A stretch of 9,681 bases of DNA from Streptococcaceae bacterium (lineage in GTDB: Bacteria > Bacillota > Bacilli > Lactobacillales > Streptococcaceae): contig JAIRLR010000132.1 in NCBI GenBank assembly GCA_031259195.1, positions 1 to 9,681 of the forward strand. The letters are read 5' to 3'. A program made the position numbers and the translations under genes. Below are positions 1 through 7,175 of this stretch, piece after piece. The notes beneath the pieces are model-generated. The model was given only the letters and a program-made list of their open reading frames with translations, was not told the origin of the DNA and made no database searches. How positions within the stretch are numbered: position 1 is the stretch's first letter; each line of letters begins with the position of its first letter.

Positions 1-1286
1 ACTTAACATTTTTTGCAAAATCAGAACTTTACCGTGAACAATTGGTGTTAAGTCTTGAAATTATGTTAAAAGATGGCTTATTAATTTCAGGATTAATCTT
101 TTTTTATCTGCTTTTTAGTGTTAAATTTCGTTCTTTACAAATGCGTAAACCAAAACATATGGCGGATTTTTTCCTTTTTCCACATGAAAATCTTTGGGTA
201 GCTGGTTTAATTTCCGTATCTTTTGTATCATTGTTAATGCTTTTATTTACACGTTATTTGAAAGGGAATAAGAAAAAAATCGGTCTTATTCTTACGCCAA
301 AAGTGGAAAAAAGAATTTCTTATGTGCTGATGAACTATGGCGGCAATACCGAAAGTCAGCTGGTTTATCTAGGTGATAAAGATGTTTTCTTTTATACAAA
401 GAACGATGGGGAAGATACGGCTTTTCTGCAATTTAGTTATTTTCGTGATAAAGCGGTTGTTATGGGGTCCCCTTCAGGAGCGATGAAAGATTATCCGGAG
501 TTATTAACGCGCTTTATCAAAGAGTGTGATCTTTTAGGTTACTCTCCCGTTTTTTATGAAGTGAGCGAAGATATCACGCTAATCCTTCATGAATTTGGCT
601 ATAATATTATTAAAATGGGTGAAGAAGGGCATGTTGACTTGCCGAATTTCACCATTAGTGGCAAAAAACAGCGTGGAAATCGAGCAACAATGAACCGAAT
701 GCAAAAAGAAGGCGTTCGTCTCGAAATTTTAGAGCCTCAATTTGCTAAAAAAGATCTTGAACAGATGCGTGAAGTTTCTGATGAGTGGTTGGGCAGTCGT
801 AAGGAGCGTGGCTTTTCCATAGGTTTTTTTGCTTCTGATTATATTGCCCGTGCATCAGTAGCCGTGGTGAAAAATGCTAAAGATCAAATTATTGCTTTTG
901 CCAATATTATGCCGACATATACGAAAGAAATGGTATCGATTGACTTGATGCGCTACAGCTCAGAGGCTCCACAAAGTATTATGGATTTTCTTTTTATTTC
1001 GTTGTTTAATTACTATAAAGAAAAAGGGATTAAAGTGTTTAATCTGGGAATGGCGCCGCTAAGTAATGTTGGAACTTCGCGAAAAAGCTTTGTGCAAGAG
1101 CGGATTGCGAATTTAATTTATCAGTTTGGCTCGCATTTTTACTCATTCCAAGGCTTGCGCGAGTATAAAAATAAATATGCAACTTCTTGGCGCTCGCGTT
1201 ATATGATGTACTCACGTGATGATATGATTTTATTTGTGATTTGGGCGTTAGTTCGTGTAGATAATCGAGAAATACGGAGCGTTTGA
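1..1286 (+). CDS. mprF: Phosphatidylglycerol lysyltransferase MprF, C-terminal half (5' end outside window)
   Basis: MprF moves lysine from Lys-tRNA to phosphatidylglycerol and flips the product to the outer leaflet, lowering surface charge and giving resistance to cationic peptides. The frame is open from base 3 to the first edge, so the gene is cut by the window; 427 codons are visible, about half of a usual 840-860 residue MprF. A TTG at 42 is internal, not a start. Visible in order: two hydrophobic segments (DGLLISGLIFFYLLFSV and LWVAGLISVSFVSLLMLLF), the end of the flippase membrane domain; then the soluble DUF2156 synthase domain with GSPSGAMKDYPEL, VSIDLMRY, VFNLGMAPLS and the terminal FQGLREYKNKY...WRSRYMMY block typical of aminoacyl-phosphatidylglycerol synthases. 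Its TGA lies 2 bases before the ruvA ATG, and the ruvA ribosome binding site is inside the mprF end. Family assignment is firm; lysine rather than alanine specificity is inferred. Confidence 0.93.
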   Translation, partial: LTFFAKSELYREQLVLSLEIMLKDGLLISGLIFFYLLFSVKFRSLQMRKPKHMADFFLFPHENLWVAGLISVSFVSLLMLLFTRYLKGNKKKIGLILTPKVEKRISYVLMNYGGNTESQLVYLGDKDVFFYTKNDGEDTAFLQFSYFRDKAVVMGSPSGAMKDYPELLTRFIKECDLLGYSPVFYEVSEDITLILHEFGYNIIKMGEEGHVDLPNFTISGKKQRGNRATMNRMQKEGVRLEILEPQFAKKDLEQMREVSDEWLGSRKERGFSIGFFASDYIARASVAVVKNAKDQIIAFANIMPTYTKEMVSIDLMRYSSEAPQSIMDFLFISLFNYYKEKGIKVFNLGMAPLSNVGTSRKSFVQERIANLIYQFGSHFYSFQGLREYKNKYATSWRSRYMMYSRDDMILFVIWALVRVDNREIRSV

Positions 1287-1288
1287 GA

Positions 1289-1894
1289 ATGTACGAATAT
1301 CTAAAAGGTAAAATCAAAGAGGTTACTCCTTATTGCGTGATTGTCGAAGTAGCAGGAATTGGTTTTCGACTTTCAACGCCAAATCCTTATTCTTTTGCTG
1401 AAAAAGTTGGCGAAAGTATAAAGGTTTATGTTCACCAGGTGATTCGCGAGGATGCGCATACCTTTTATGGCTTTAAAACCAAAGCAGAAAAAGCCTTGTT
1501 TTTGAAGCTACTTTCTGTTTCCGGGATTGGTCCAAAGTCTGCCTTGGCCATCTTAGCTAGTGAAGACTATGCGGGTATTGTTCAAGCGATTAGTCAAAGC
1601 GATGCTAAATATTTGATCAAGTTCCCTGGTGTGGGCCAAAAAACCGCGCAGCAGATGATTCTTGATTTGGAAGGAAAATTAGAAGAGTTAACTGAGAATT
1701 TTACTTCAACTGCAAATACCGTTTCCACAAAAGTGCCTACAGGCAAAGTTGCCAAAGAATTAACCGAAGCTTTAGAAGCTTTAAGTGTTCTAGGCTATGC
1801 AAATAAAGATATCAAAAAAATTGAAAAAGAGCTGTCTCAGACTACTTATGAAACTACTAATCAGTACTTACGTCAAGCACTGAAAATGCTTTGA
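1289..1894 (+). CDS. ruvA: Holliday junction DNA helicase subunit RuvA
   Basis: RuvA binds four-way DNA junctions as a tetramer and loads RuvB rings for branch migration. The 201-residue product has the family length and full domain order: N-terminal OB fold (about 1-62, starting MYEYLKGKI), two helix-hairpin-helix motifs (SVSGIGPKSA at 76-85 and KFPGVGQKTA at 111-120), a low-complexity Ser/Thr-rich linker (about 137-152), and the small C-terminal RuvB-contacting domain (about 153-201, ALSVLGY). I chose ATG 1289: GGAG at 1276-1279 sits 9 bases upstream and MYEYLKG is the usual RuvA N-terminus. The TTG at 1283 in the same frame would leave only 3 bases to that site. Translation is probably coupled to mprF (2-base gap), and ruvB follows after 15 bases. 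Confidence 0.97.
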   Translation: MYEYLKGKIKEVTPYCVIVEVAGIGFRLSTPNPYSFAEKVGESIKVYVHQVIREDAHTFYGFKTKAEKALFLKLLSVSGIGPKSALAILASEDYAGIVQAISQSDAKYLIKFPGVGQKTAQQMILDLEGKLEELTENFTSTANTVSTKVPTGKVAKELTEALEALSVLGYANKDIKKIEKELSQTTYETTNQYLRQALKML

Positions 1895-1909
1895 TGAGAG
1901 GGTTAGCAA

Positions 1910-2917
1910 ATGGAAAAGAAAAGAATTGTAAGCTCAAGTACCGTGGATCATCAAGAAAATGTCTTAGAAAAATCATTGCGTCCTAAGAGGCTTTCACAAT
2001 ATATTGGCCAAGAAAGTGTTAAAGAGCAGCTGGCGATTTACATTGAAGCAGCACAGATCAGAGAAGAAGCGCTAGATCATGTTCTTTTATTTGGCCCGCC
2101 GGGTTTAGGAAAAACGACCATGGCCTTTGTAATTGCCAATGAGCTTGGGGTAAACTTGCGCCAAACTTCCGGAGCTGCTATTGAAAAACCCGGCGACTTG
2201 GTTGCTGTTTTAAATGAGCTAGAAGCCGGAGATGTTTTATTTATTGATGAAATTCATCGCCTGCCTCGCGTTGCTGAAGAGTTGTTATACTCGGCGATGG
2301 AAGATTTTTATGTTGATATTATGGTAGGTCAAGGAGAAAGCGCTCATCCTGTACATTTTCCGCTGCCGCCATTTACCTTGATTGGCGCTACTACGCGCTC
2401 TGGGATGCTTTCGGAACCCTTGCGTGCGCGCTTTGGTATTATTAATCATATGGAGTACTATACGGATGAAGAGCTTAAGGAAGTGGTAAAACGCTCGGCA
2501 GAGATTTTTGATGTGGAGATTGAGGAAAGTGGAGCCTTTGAGATTGCTAGACGCTCACGCGGGACGCCGCGGATTGCCAATCGCTTATTGAAACGCGTTC
2601 GTGATTTTGCGCAGATAAAAAGTGATGGCGTGATTCGGCAAAAACAAGCTGATGAGGCATTAACGATGCTGCAAGTGGATTGTATGGGCCTTGATTATGT
2701 TGATCAAAAATTGCTAAAAACGTTAATTAAAATGTATCAAGGTGGACCAGTGGGCATTGGGACCTTGGCTGTGAATATCTCTGAAGATACGGAAACGGTG
2801 GAAGATATGTATGAGCCATACTTGATTCAAGTTGGTTTTATTAAGCGGACAACGAGAGGACGAAAAGCTACTGCTGCAGCATATCAGCATTTTGGTTATG
2901 AGTTTAAAGAAGAGTGA
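1910..2917 (+). CDS. ruvB: Holliday junction branch migration ATPase RuvB
   Basis: RuvB is the hexameric AAA+ motor that pumps DNA through the RuvA-bound Holliday junction. The product is 335 residues, the normal length. Seen in order: the RuvB N-terminal signature [12 protein letters not shown] (23-34), Walker A GPPGLGKT (62-69), Walker B LFIDEIH (110-116), sensor 1 GATTR (159-163), the arginine-finger segment EPLRARFG (169-176), sensor 2 [13 protein letters not shown] (217-229), and a C-terminal winged helix ending in the TTRGRKAT block (314-321). All catalytic positions are intact. ATG 1910 follows a GAGAGGG ribosome binding site that overlaps the ruvA stop. No queA or tgt follows, as is common elsewhere; a PBP gene starts 12 bases downstream instead. 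Local GC is visibly higher than in the following gene. Confidence 0.98.
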   Translation: MEKKRIVSSSTVDHQENVLEKSLRPKRLSQYIGQESVKEQLAIYIEAAQIREEALDHVLLFGPPGLGKTTMAFVIANELGVNLRQTSGAAIEKPGDLVAVLNELEAGDVLFIDEIHRLPRVAEELLYSAMEDFYVDIMVGQGESAHPVHFPLPPFTLIGATTRSGMLSEPLRARFGIINHMEYYTDEELKEVVKRSAEIFDVEIEESGAFEIARRSRGTPRIANRLLKRVRDFAQIKSDGVIRQKQADEALTMLQVDCMGLDYVDQKLLKTLIKMYQGGPVGIGTLAVNISEDTETVEDMYEPYLIQVGFIKRTTRGRKATAAAYQHFGYEFKEE

Positions 2918-2929
2918 GTTAAGTAATTA

Positions 2930-5011
2930 ATGAAAAAGTTCAAAAATATTAATGTAAATAAATTTTTTTCCAAGAGGCAGAAATCACATATTGTTTTCCG
3001 GCTAAATTTATTGTTTTTTATTATTTTTGTACTGTTTGTTTCTTTGGTGGCCCGCCTTGGATATCTGCAAATTATTAATAGCAAAAAATATCAAGAATAT
3101 ATTGATGCTTCTAATTATCAAATAGTGCAAACACCGACAGTTCGTGGCCAGATTTACGATGCCAAAGGAGTTGTTCTGGCGGGTAATACAGTGGAGCGAG
3201 TTATTGCTTATACTCGTGGTAAAGGAGTAACTGCCCAAGAAATGCGCGATACTGCTTTTAAGCTGATTGGTTTAATAAATGTTCCTCCTGATCCACTAAC
3301 TATACGTGATAAAAAAGATTTTTGGCTTTCGGATGAAAAAAATTTAAAGCAAATTCAAGCAAAGCTTAGTAAGAAAGAAAAGTTTGATAAAGATGACGTT
3401 CCACATCCACAAGCTCAGATTTGGGAAACAATCGTAAGTAAAGTTGATATTGGCGAGTTAAAATTCGATGAAACTATGCTATCTGCTGCAACTATTTTTA
3501 AGAGAATGAACTCTGCTTTGGAGCTAGCCACAGTAACAGTGATCAGTGATAACTTATCTGAGGAAAATATTGCGATAATCGCTGAACATGGAAAAGAGCT
3601 GCCAGGCATTGAAATATCTGAGGATTGGGAACCTAAGTTTAATGATGATTCTTTTCGTCCTATCTTAGGAAGCATTTCATCCAAAAAATCAGGATTGCCC
3701 AAAGAAAAGCTTAAAAAATATTTAGCTAAAGACTATGTTCGCAATGATCGTGTGGGAACTTCTTGGCTGGAAGAACAGTATGAGCCTGTTTTGCAAGGTA
3801 AAAAACAAAAAACAAAAATCATTGTAAATAATAAGGGCAAAGTTGTTCGCCAAAAAGTTATTCAAAAGGGAAAAAGAGGAGATAATGTGAAACTTACTGT
3901 TGACAGTAAGTTTCAAGAGGAAGTTCAAAAGATTTTAAAAGCAAAGTTTACCAATCTGGTATATGGGCAAGCAAGAAATTCTCCAGGTGCATATGCAGTG
4001 GTAATGAATCCTCAAACAGGGGGAATCTATGCGGTGGCAGGAGTTAGTCATGATATATCCACTGGGGAGATTTTTGATGATATTTTAGGAGTTGTTAATA
4101 ATGCGTTTATTCCCGGATCAGTGGTGAAAGGAGCAACACTGACAGCAGGTTATGAAACAGGAGTAATTTCAGGAAATGAAGCGTTTACAGATATTCCTAT
4201 CCAAATAAAAGGAACACCTGTGAAAAAATCTGTTTTTTATGATAAATTACCTAACCAAATTATTACAGCAACAAGAGCTCTAGAAAGTTCTTCCAACTCT
4301 TATATGATGCAGCTGACATTAAAAATGTTAGGTGTTAATTACTCTCCAAATATGGGTTTGCCTACTGATAATAAAGATAAAGTATATAAAGAGCTAAGAG
4401 CTGCGTTTAATCAATATGGTTTAGGAGCGAAAACAGGAGTTGATTTGCCAAAAGAAGCGACTGGTTTAGAGGGAAGCACTAAAGGGAACGACGCTATGGG
4501 TAAACTGCTCGATTTATCTTTTGGTCAATATGATATGTATACCACTATGCAACTTGCACAATATGCTTCAACAGTCGCTAATGGCGGGCGTAGAATCGGA
4601 CCTCATTTTGCTGAAGGAATTTATAGCAGTGATGAAAATGGTGGCTTAGGAAAGATTAAGAAAAAGATTGGGCCAAAAGCATTAAATGATATCCCGATTT
4701 CCGAAGCGCAGATGAATATTATCCGAACAGGATTTTATAATGTTGTTCACGGAAGTAGCAATTATGTAACTGGGTGGGCGCTGCGTAATTTTGATTCAAA
4801 GATGAAAATTAGTGCTAAAACCGGTACTGCTGAAACTAGCGATGGTAGAATAAATATGAATATTGTAGCTTACGGACCAAGCGAAAATCCTGAAATTGCT
4901 GTAGCTGTAGTGCTTCCGGAATTAGTTCCTAAAGACGATGTCTACCCTAATCAGGAAATTGTTAAAAGTATTTTTGATTTGTATCATCAAATGTATATAA
5001 GTGGGAGCTAA
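2930..5011 (+). CDS. Class B penicillin-binding protein, PBP2b-like transpeptidase
   Basis: Class B PBPs cross-link peptidoglycan at the outer face of the membrane; the PBP2b subgroup works in side-wall elongation with a SEDS glycosyltransferase and is a beta-lactam target. The 693-residue product has a basic cytoplasmic N-terminus (1-21), one membrane anchor (about 22-46), a pedestal domain opening with the conserved TVRGQIYDAKGVVLA (70-84), and a transpeptidase domain from about 350. The active-site motifs are complete: SVVK (Ser397, Lys400), SSN (454-456) and KTG (630-632). The SVVK form and the run LKMLGVNYSPNM...YGLGAKTGVDLP resemble pneumococcal PBP2b, so I read it as the elongation enzyme (pbpA/pbp2b type) and give no symbol because naming differs by genus. 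ATG 2930 has only a weak ribosome binding site (GAGTGAG, overlapping the ruvB stop), which suggests coupling to ruvB. Sampled GC is lower than in ruvB. Transpeptidase function is sure; subgroup is likely. Confidence 0.93.
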   Translation: MKKFKNINVNKFFSKRQKSHIVFRLNLLFFIIFVLFVSLVARLGYLQIINSKKYQEYIDASNYQIVQTPTVRGQIYDAKGVVLAGNTVERVIAYTRGKGVTAQEMRDTAFKLIGLINVPPDPLTIRDKKDFWLSDEKNLKQIQAKLSKKEKFDKDDVPHPQAQIWETIVSKVDIGELKFDETMLSAATIFKRMNSALELATVTVISDNLSEENIAIIAEHGKELPGIEISEDWEPKFNDDSFRPILGSISSKKSGLPKEKLKKYLAKDYVRNDRVGTSWLEEQYEPVLQGKKQKTKIIVNNKGKVVRQKVIQKGKRGDNVKLTVDSKFQEEVQKILKAKFTNLVYGQARNSPGAYAVVMNPQTGGIYAVAGVSHDISTGEIFDDILGVVNNAFIPGSVVKGATLTAGYETGVISGNEAFTDIPIQIKGTPVKKSVFYDKLPNQIITATRALESSSNSYMMQLTLKMLGVNYSPNMGLPTDNKDKVYKELRAAFNQYGLGAKTGVDLPKEATGLEGSTKGNDAMGKLLDLSFGQYDMYTTMQLAQYASTVANGGRRIGPHFAEGIYSSDENGGLGKIKKKIGPKALNDIPISEAQMNIIRTGFYNVVHGSSNYVTGWALRNFDSKMKISAKTGTAETSDGRINMNIVAYGPSENPEIAVAVVLPELVPKDDVYPNQEIVKSIFDLYHQMYISGS

Positions 5012-5040
5012 GAACCTGTTAACTTGTTTCCAATTGCGAA

Positions 5041-5318
5041 CTGCCTTAACGATTGGCAAGCGTCAGCTTGACAGAGTTTAGGCAGGATGTACCTACTTGG
5101 TGCGACTTTTTTAGTAATTTTTTGCTTTTCTTCGTCAAAAGACCTGTCGGGTTCTTTACGATTTGTTCAAGCTTTGCTTTATTACAAATCGTTAGAACGA
5201 AAGCTTCGATTTAGCACCAACGCGCAGCTTCCCTGCGTTTCCGGTGAGAGAAAACTTCGTTTTCTTTTATCTGTTACCTAGAAGCTGTACTTCTAGCCTG
5301 GAAATGCACAAAAATTTC
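5041..5318. repeat. Cluster of short hairpins in the convergent intergenic region
   Basis: The 340 bases between the PBP stop (5011) and the comGG stop (5352) hold no credible gene, but many inverted repeats. (a) CTGCCTTAAC 5041-5050 with GTTTAGGCAG 5076-5085, one mismatch, enclosing CAAGC-GTCA-GCTTG 5057-5070. (b) An imperfect AAAGACC/GGGTTCTTT hairpin, 5138-5157. (c) ACGATTTG 5158-5165 with CAAATCGT 5185-5192, perfect 8 bp, enclosing AAGC-TTT-GCTT 5169-5179. (d) CGAA-AGC-TTCG 5198-5208. (e) CGCAG-CTTCC-CTGCG 5223-5237. (f) AGAAAAC-TTC-GTTTTCT 5249-5265. (g) CTAGAAG-CTGTA-CTTCTAG 5278-5296. (h) A weaker GAAAT/ATTTC pair 5301-5318. Stems differ in sequence, so this is not a direct-repeat array or CRISPR, and loops are mostly 3-5 bases. 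It could act as a bidirectional termination and mRNA-end stabilising region, or be a palindromic intergenic element. Pairings are seen; function is not known. Confidence 0.6.
5088..5112 (+). terminator. Candidate intrinsic terminator after the PBP gene
   Basis: A short stem, GTACC (5089-5093) with GGTGC (5099-5103), includes one T-G pair and a TACTT loop. It is followed after three bases by six T (5107-5112) and then a generally T-rich stretch to about 5130. This is the only hairpin of the region with a real T run on its 3' side in the direction of the PBP gene. The stem is short, so this is a weak call; the larger nested structure just upstream (5041-5085) could help termination. Inference from base pairing only. 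Confidence 0.35.
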
Positions 5319-5351
5319 TCAAAAAACTCATTAATCTACTATCATGATCAA

Positions 5352-5684
5352 TCAAAAAGTCATCCAATTGAGCATCCCGTTTTTTCTTACCTCCATTTGA
5401 AAAATTTGTTTATTATTTAAAATTATTTTATAAATCGTTGTATCTTCTTGATGCTTTGTCAAAATTTTCCCTGTATTAAAGCAAAAAGTTTGATTTTCCG
5501 TTGTTTCTAATTTACTTTCACGAAGAATGAAAACCATCATGTACGCAGTCAGTTGCTGTTCATGATTTTTTCGAAATTGACGATAACGCTCATAATCTGA
5601 GTATATATAACCCCATAAACTAGTGATTAAAAGCAATAGAAAAAGTGTTCCGAGTAAGGCATGTCCTTTCAAATTTTTCTTCAT
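5352..5684 (-). CDS. comGG: Minor pseudopilin ComGG
   Basis: This is the last gene of the comG operon, a minor pseudopilin thought to help initiate or cap the transformation pseudopilus. I chose ATG 5684 (110 residues) over ATG 5693, because AAGGA at 5694-5698 lies 9 bases from the former and directly abuts the latter; the longer form would add MNE and overlap the comGF stop as ATGA. The N-terminus MKKNLKG|HALLGTLFLLLLITSLWGYIY is a short basic leader, a prepilin peptidase-like Gly, and a hydrophobic helix. The Glu at +5 found in the other four pseudopilins is absent (Gly here) and +1 is His, a pattern known for GspK/ComGG-type minor pilins. The rest (about 30-110) is polar and poorly conserved, so the name rests on position as the seventh gene plus the N-terminal layout. 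Confidence 0.8.
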   Translation of the reverse strand: MKKNLKGHALLGTLFLLLLITSLWGYIYSDYERYRQFRKNHEQQLTAYMMVFILRESKLETTENQTFCFNTGKILTKHQEDTTIYKIILNNKQIFQMEVRKNGMLNWMTF

Positions 5685-5689
5685 TTCGT

Positions 5690-6127
5690 TCATTCCTTAG
5701 ATGGGATTAATAAAAGATCAGAGTATTCCCTATTATTATCGATAAAGCGCATATATATTTTTAGCATGTCATTCTCTTTTTGAAATGAGCAATGTGCAAT
5801 ATCACGCAAAAGTGGTTGGTATCCATGGCCATTCTTTTTAATCCGAATTTCTTTTGCTTTTGGAAAAAATTCTACAACTTTAAACTCCAGCTCTTTTAAA
5901 ATCATAAAATGATGCTCGTTTTGCCATCTCACTTCATTAGCATTAACAATTTCTTTTTCCAATAAGGAAAGAGTGCTGTAATAATCCAAGTCTCGTTCAT
6001 ATAAGTATTTAGTTCCCCAGATATTGATATTTTTAAAGATTAGAAAAAACAGTAACAGAAATTGGGATAAGATGAACAATGAAAGCAATGATTCAAAAAT
6101 GGCAAAGCCTTCTATTTTTTTATTCAA
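5690..6127 (-). CDS. comGF: Minor pseudopilin ComGF
   Basis: This is a 145-residue minor pseudopilin of the competence pseudopilus. The leader MNKKIEG|FAIFESLLSLFILSQFLLLFFLIF has the prepilin peptidase site (Gly then Phe) and Glu at +5, followed by a long hydrophobic helix. The following 100 residues contain ERDLDYYSTLSLLEKEI and a C-terminal block ending in LLLIPSKE, matching the general ComGF pattern of a small beta-rich head. The start is TTG 6127: an in-frame TGA lies three codons upstream, and no ATG or GTG occurs before the cleavage site. The reading frame overlaps the comGE end by 8 bases and has only a weak GTGAAG-like ribosome binding site, so translation is probably coupled to comGE. 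Confidence 0.87.
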   Translation of the reverse strand: MNKKIEGFAIFESLLSLFILSQFLLLFFLIFKNINIWGTKYLYERDLDYYSTLSLLEKEIVNANEVRWQNEHHFMILKELEFKVVEFFPKAKEIRIKKNGHGYQPLLRDIAHCSFQKENDMLKIYMRFIDNNREYSDLLLIPSKE

Positions 6128-6443
6128 GTAGCTTCACTTCTTTATCTATAAAACGAACTCCAATAATTTTATTTTGTGCATTTTTTAAAAGTTTTGCTCG
6201 ACCGATATTCGTTTTTAACATTAAACTTTGTTTAGCATTTTGTGTATCAAATAAATTTTGATGCTCTTTTTCCATTAATGTTTCAATGTGCGAAATCCAT
6301 GAAATAAATGGTGTCACTAAAAGAGTAATAATTAACAATGAAATTATTGTTTCAAATAAAGCGAAACCTTTGAAAATCTGTTTAGAACTTTTTTCAGACA
6401 TAAATTTGTTAAAAATATTTATATGATTTCTAATATTTTTCAT
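6120..6443 (-). CDS. comGE: Minor pseudopilin ComGE
   Basis: This is a 107-residue minor pseudopilin. FKG|FALFETIISLLIITLLVTPFISW is a classical prepilin cleavage site with Glu at +5 and a hydrophobic assembly helix. With ATG 6443 as start the leader is 25 residues (MKNIRNHINIFNK...). GGGAGG on the minus strand at 6462-6457 is 13 bases upstream, a little far. Alternatives are TTG 6467 or GTG 6464, which would put that site inside the gene, and ATG 6401 (leader of about 11 residues, MSEKSSKQIFKG), which is more typical in leader length but has no ribosome binding site. The gene overlaps comGD (stop at 6430) in the chosen version and comGF downstream. The name rests on order and N-terminal motif; the start is the least certain of the operon. 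Confidence 0.8.
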   Translation of the reverse strand: MKNIRNHINIFNKFMSEKSSKQIFKGFALFETIISLLIITLLVTPFISWISHIETLMEKEHQNLFDTQNAKQSLMLKTNIGRAKLLKNAQNKIIGVRFIDKEVKLLE

Positions 6444-6879
6444 GATTTTTCCATAACCTCCCACCAATTAGCAGTGAATAACTCTGATATTTATGAATAG
6501 CTAAATTGCAAAAATGAATTTTAAAAAGATAAGAAAAATGTCCTTGCTCATTAAATTGCAGCAATTGTTTCCCTTCGGCGGTGTATTTTATTTCTTTGGG
6601 CAGTTGACAATTGCCCATTTCGACCTTTTTAGTAAGAAAAAAAGCTTTAAAACAATTTTTTTCGGGAATAAACTGAATTCTTACCGCTTGATTCGAACTA
6701 ACAGCTTTTTCTTGCCAGCTCATCATACTTTTTTCAAATGAATAAAGAAATCTTTGCCATTCTAAATATTGCCTGTACTTTGTTAAACCACTGATGGTGA
6801 AACAAATAATGGGCAGAGTAATTAATAAAGCAATAAGTAACTCTAATAAAGTGAATCCAGCTAGTTTTTTTCGCTTCAT
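6430..6879 (-). CDS. comGD: Minor pseudopilin ComGD
   Basis: This is a 149-residue minor pseudopilin, thought to join the ComGE-F-G tip complex of the transformation pseudopilus. MKRKKLAG|FTLLELLIALLITLPIICFTISGL shows a basic leader, prepilin peptidase cleavage after Gly8, Glu at +5 and a hydrophobic helix. The body has SFEKSMMSWQEKAVSSNQAVRIQF and a C-terminal SLLIGGRLWKNHEKY, typical of the ComGD head in lactic acid bacteria. ATG 6879 lies 2 bases after the comGC stop, with an AAAGAG-like site inside the comGC end. The length fits the family. Confidence 0.88.
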   Translation of the reverse strand: MKRKKLAGFTLLELLIALLITLPIICFTISGLTKYRQYLEWQRFLYSFEKSMMSWQEKAVSSNQAVRIQFIPEKNCFKAFFLTKKVEMGNCQLPKEIKYTAEGKQLLQFNEQGHFSYLFKIHFCNLAIHKYQSYSLLIGGRLWKNHEKY

Positions 6880-6881
6880 TT

Positions 6882-7175
6882 TTATTGCTCTTTTTTCATT
6901 ATCCGTTCATATTTTTCCTTCTGGTCTTTAGTGATAAAGTCCGCAGATTCTAATTCTTCAAGAGACGGTTTTTTATTTGTAGCTTTTTCTAGTTCGTACA
7001 TTGTCATTTGCGACTCCACAACATGAACAAGAGCCTCATCACTTTTTTTCTCAGCAAAATCCTTATGTTGCATTAAATTAGGTATCATAATAAGAATCAA
7101 AATAGATAGAATAAGTAAAACAATAAGTGTTTCTACTAAAGTAAAACCAGCCATTTCTTTTTGCCATTTTTTCAT
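6882..7175 (-). CDS. comGC: Major competence pseudopilin ComGC
   Basis: ComGC is the main subunit of the competence pilus that captures DNA and pulls it through the cell wall. The 97-residue precursor MKKWQKEMAG|FTLVETLIVLLILSILILIMIPNL carries the ComGC signature: cleavage after Gly10 by prepilin peptidase ComC, Phe at +1, Glu at +5 (Glu15), and the hydrophobic helix ending in IPNL. The soluble part (EALVHVVESQMTMYELEK and SLEELESADFITKDQKEKY) is the expected short head. ATG 7175 is preceded by a perfect AGGAGG (minus strand 7190-7185) with 9 bases spacing, and shares ATGA with the comGB stop. An upstream extension of the frame into comGB has no support. The strong ribosome binding site fits a subunit needed in excess. 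Confidence 0.95.
   Translation of the reverse strand: MKKWQKEMAGFTLVETLIVLLILSILILIMIPNLMQHKDFAEKKSDEALVHVVESQMTMYELEKATNKKPSLEELESADFITKDQKEKYERIMKKEQ

Noticed and set aside
1039..1317. Minus-strand open frame over the mprF end and ruvA start
   Set aside because: It is antisense to two well-supported genes, with no recognisable domain or ribosome binding site.
5087..5281. Possible 64-residue + strand protein in the gap between the PBP gene and comGG
   Set aside because: It lies over the hairpin cluster, has no ribosome binding site, and its internal resemblance (ERKLRF twice) comes from the hairpin arms rather than protein repeats.
5278..5296. Intrinsic terminator of the comG operon on the minus strand
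   Set aside because: The CTAGAAG/CTTCTAG stem is good, but no T run follows on the minus strand, so it is kept only as part of the hairpin cluster.
5041..5318. CRISPR array or tandem repeat
   Set aside because: No direct repeat unit recurs; each hairpin has its own sequence and there are no equal-length spacers or cas genes.
6079..6741. Small + strand open frames across comGD-comGF
   Set aside because: They are antisense shadows of the pseudopilin genes, rich in Phe/Lys from the AT-rich template, with no ribosome binding sites.
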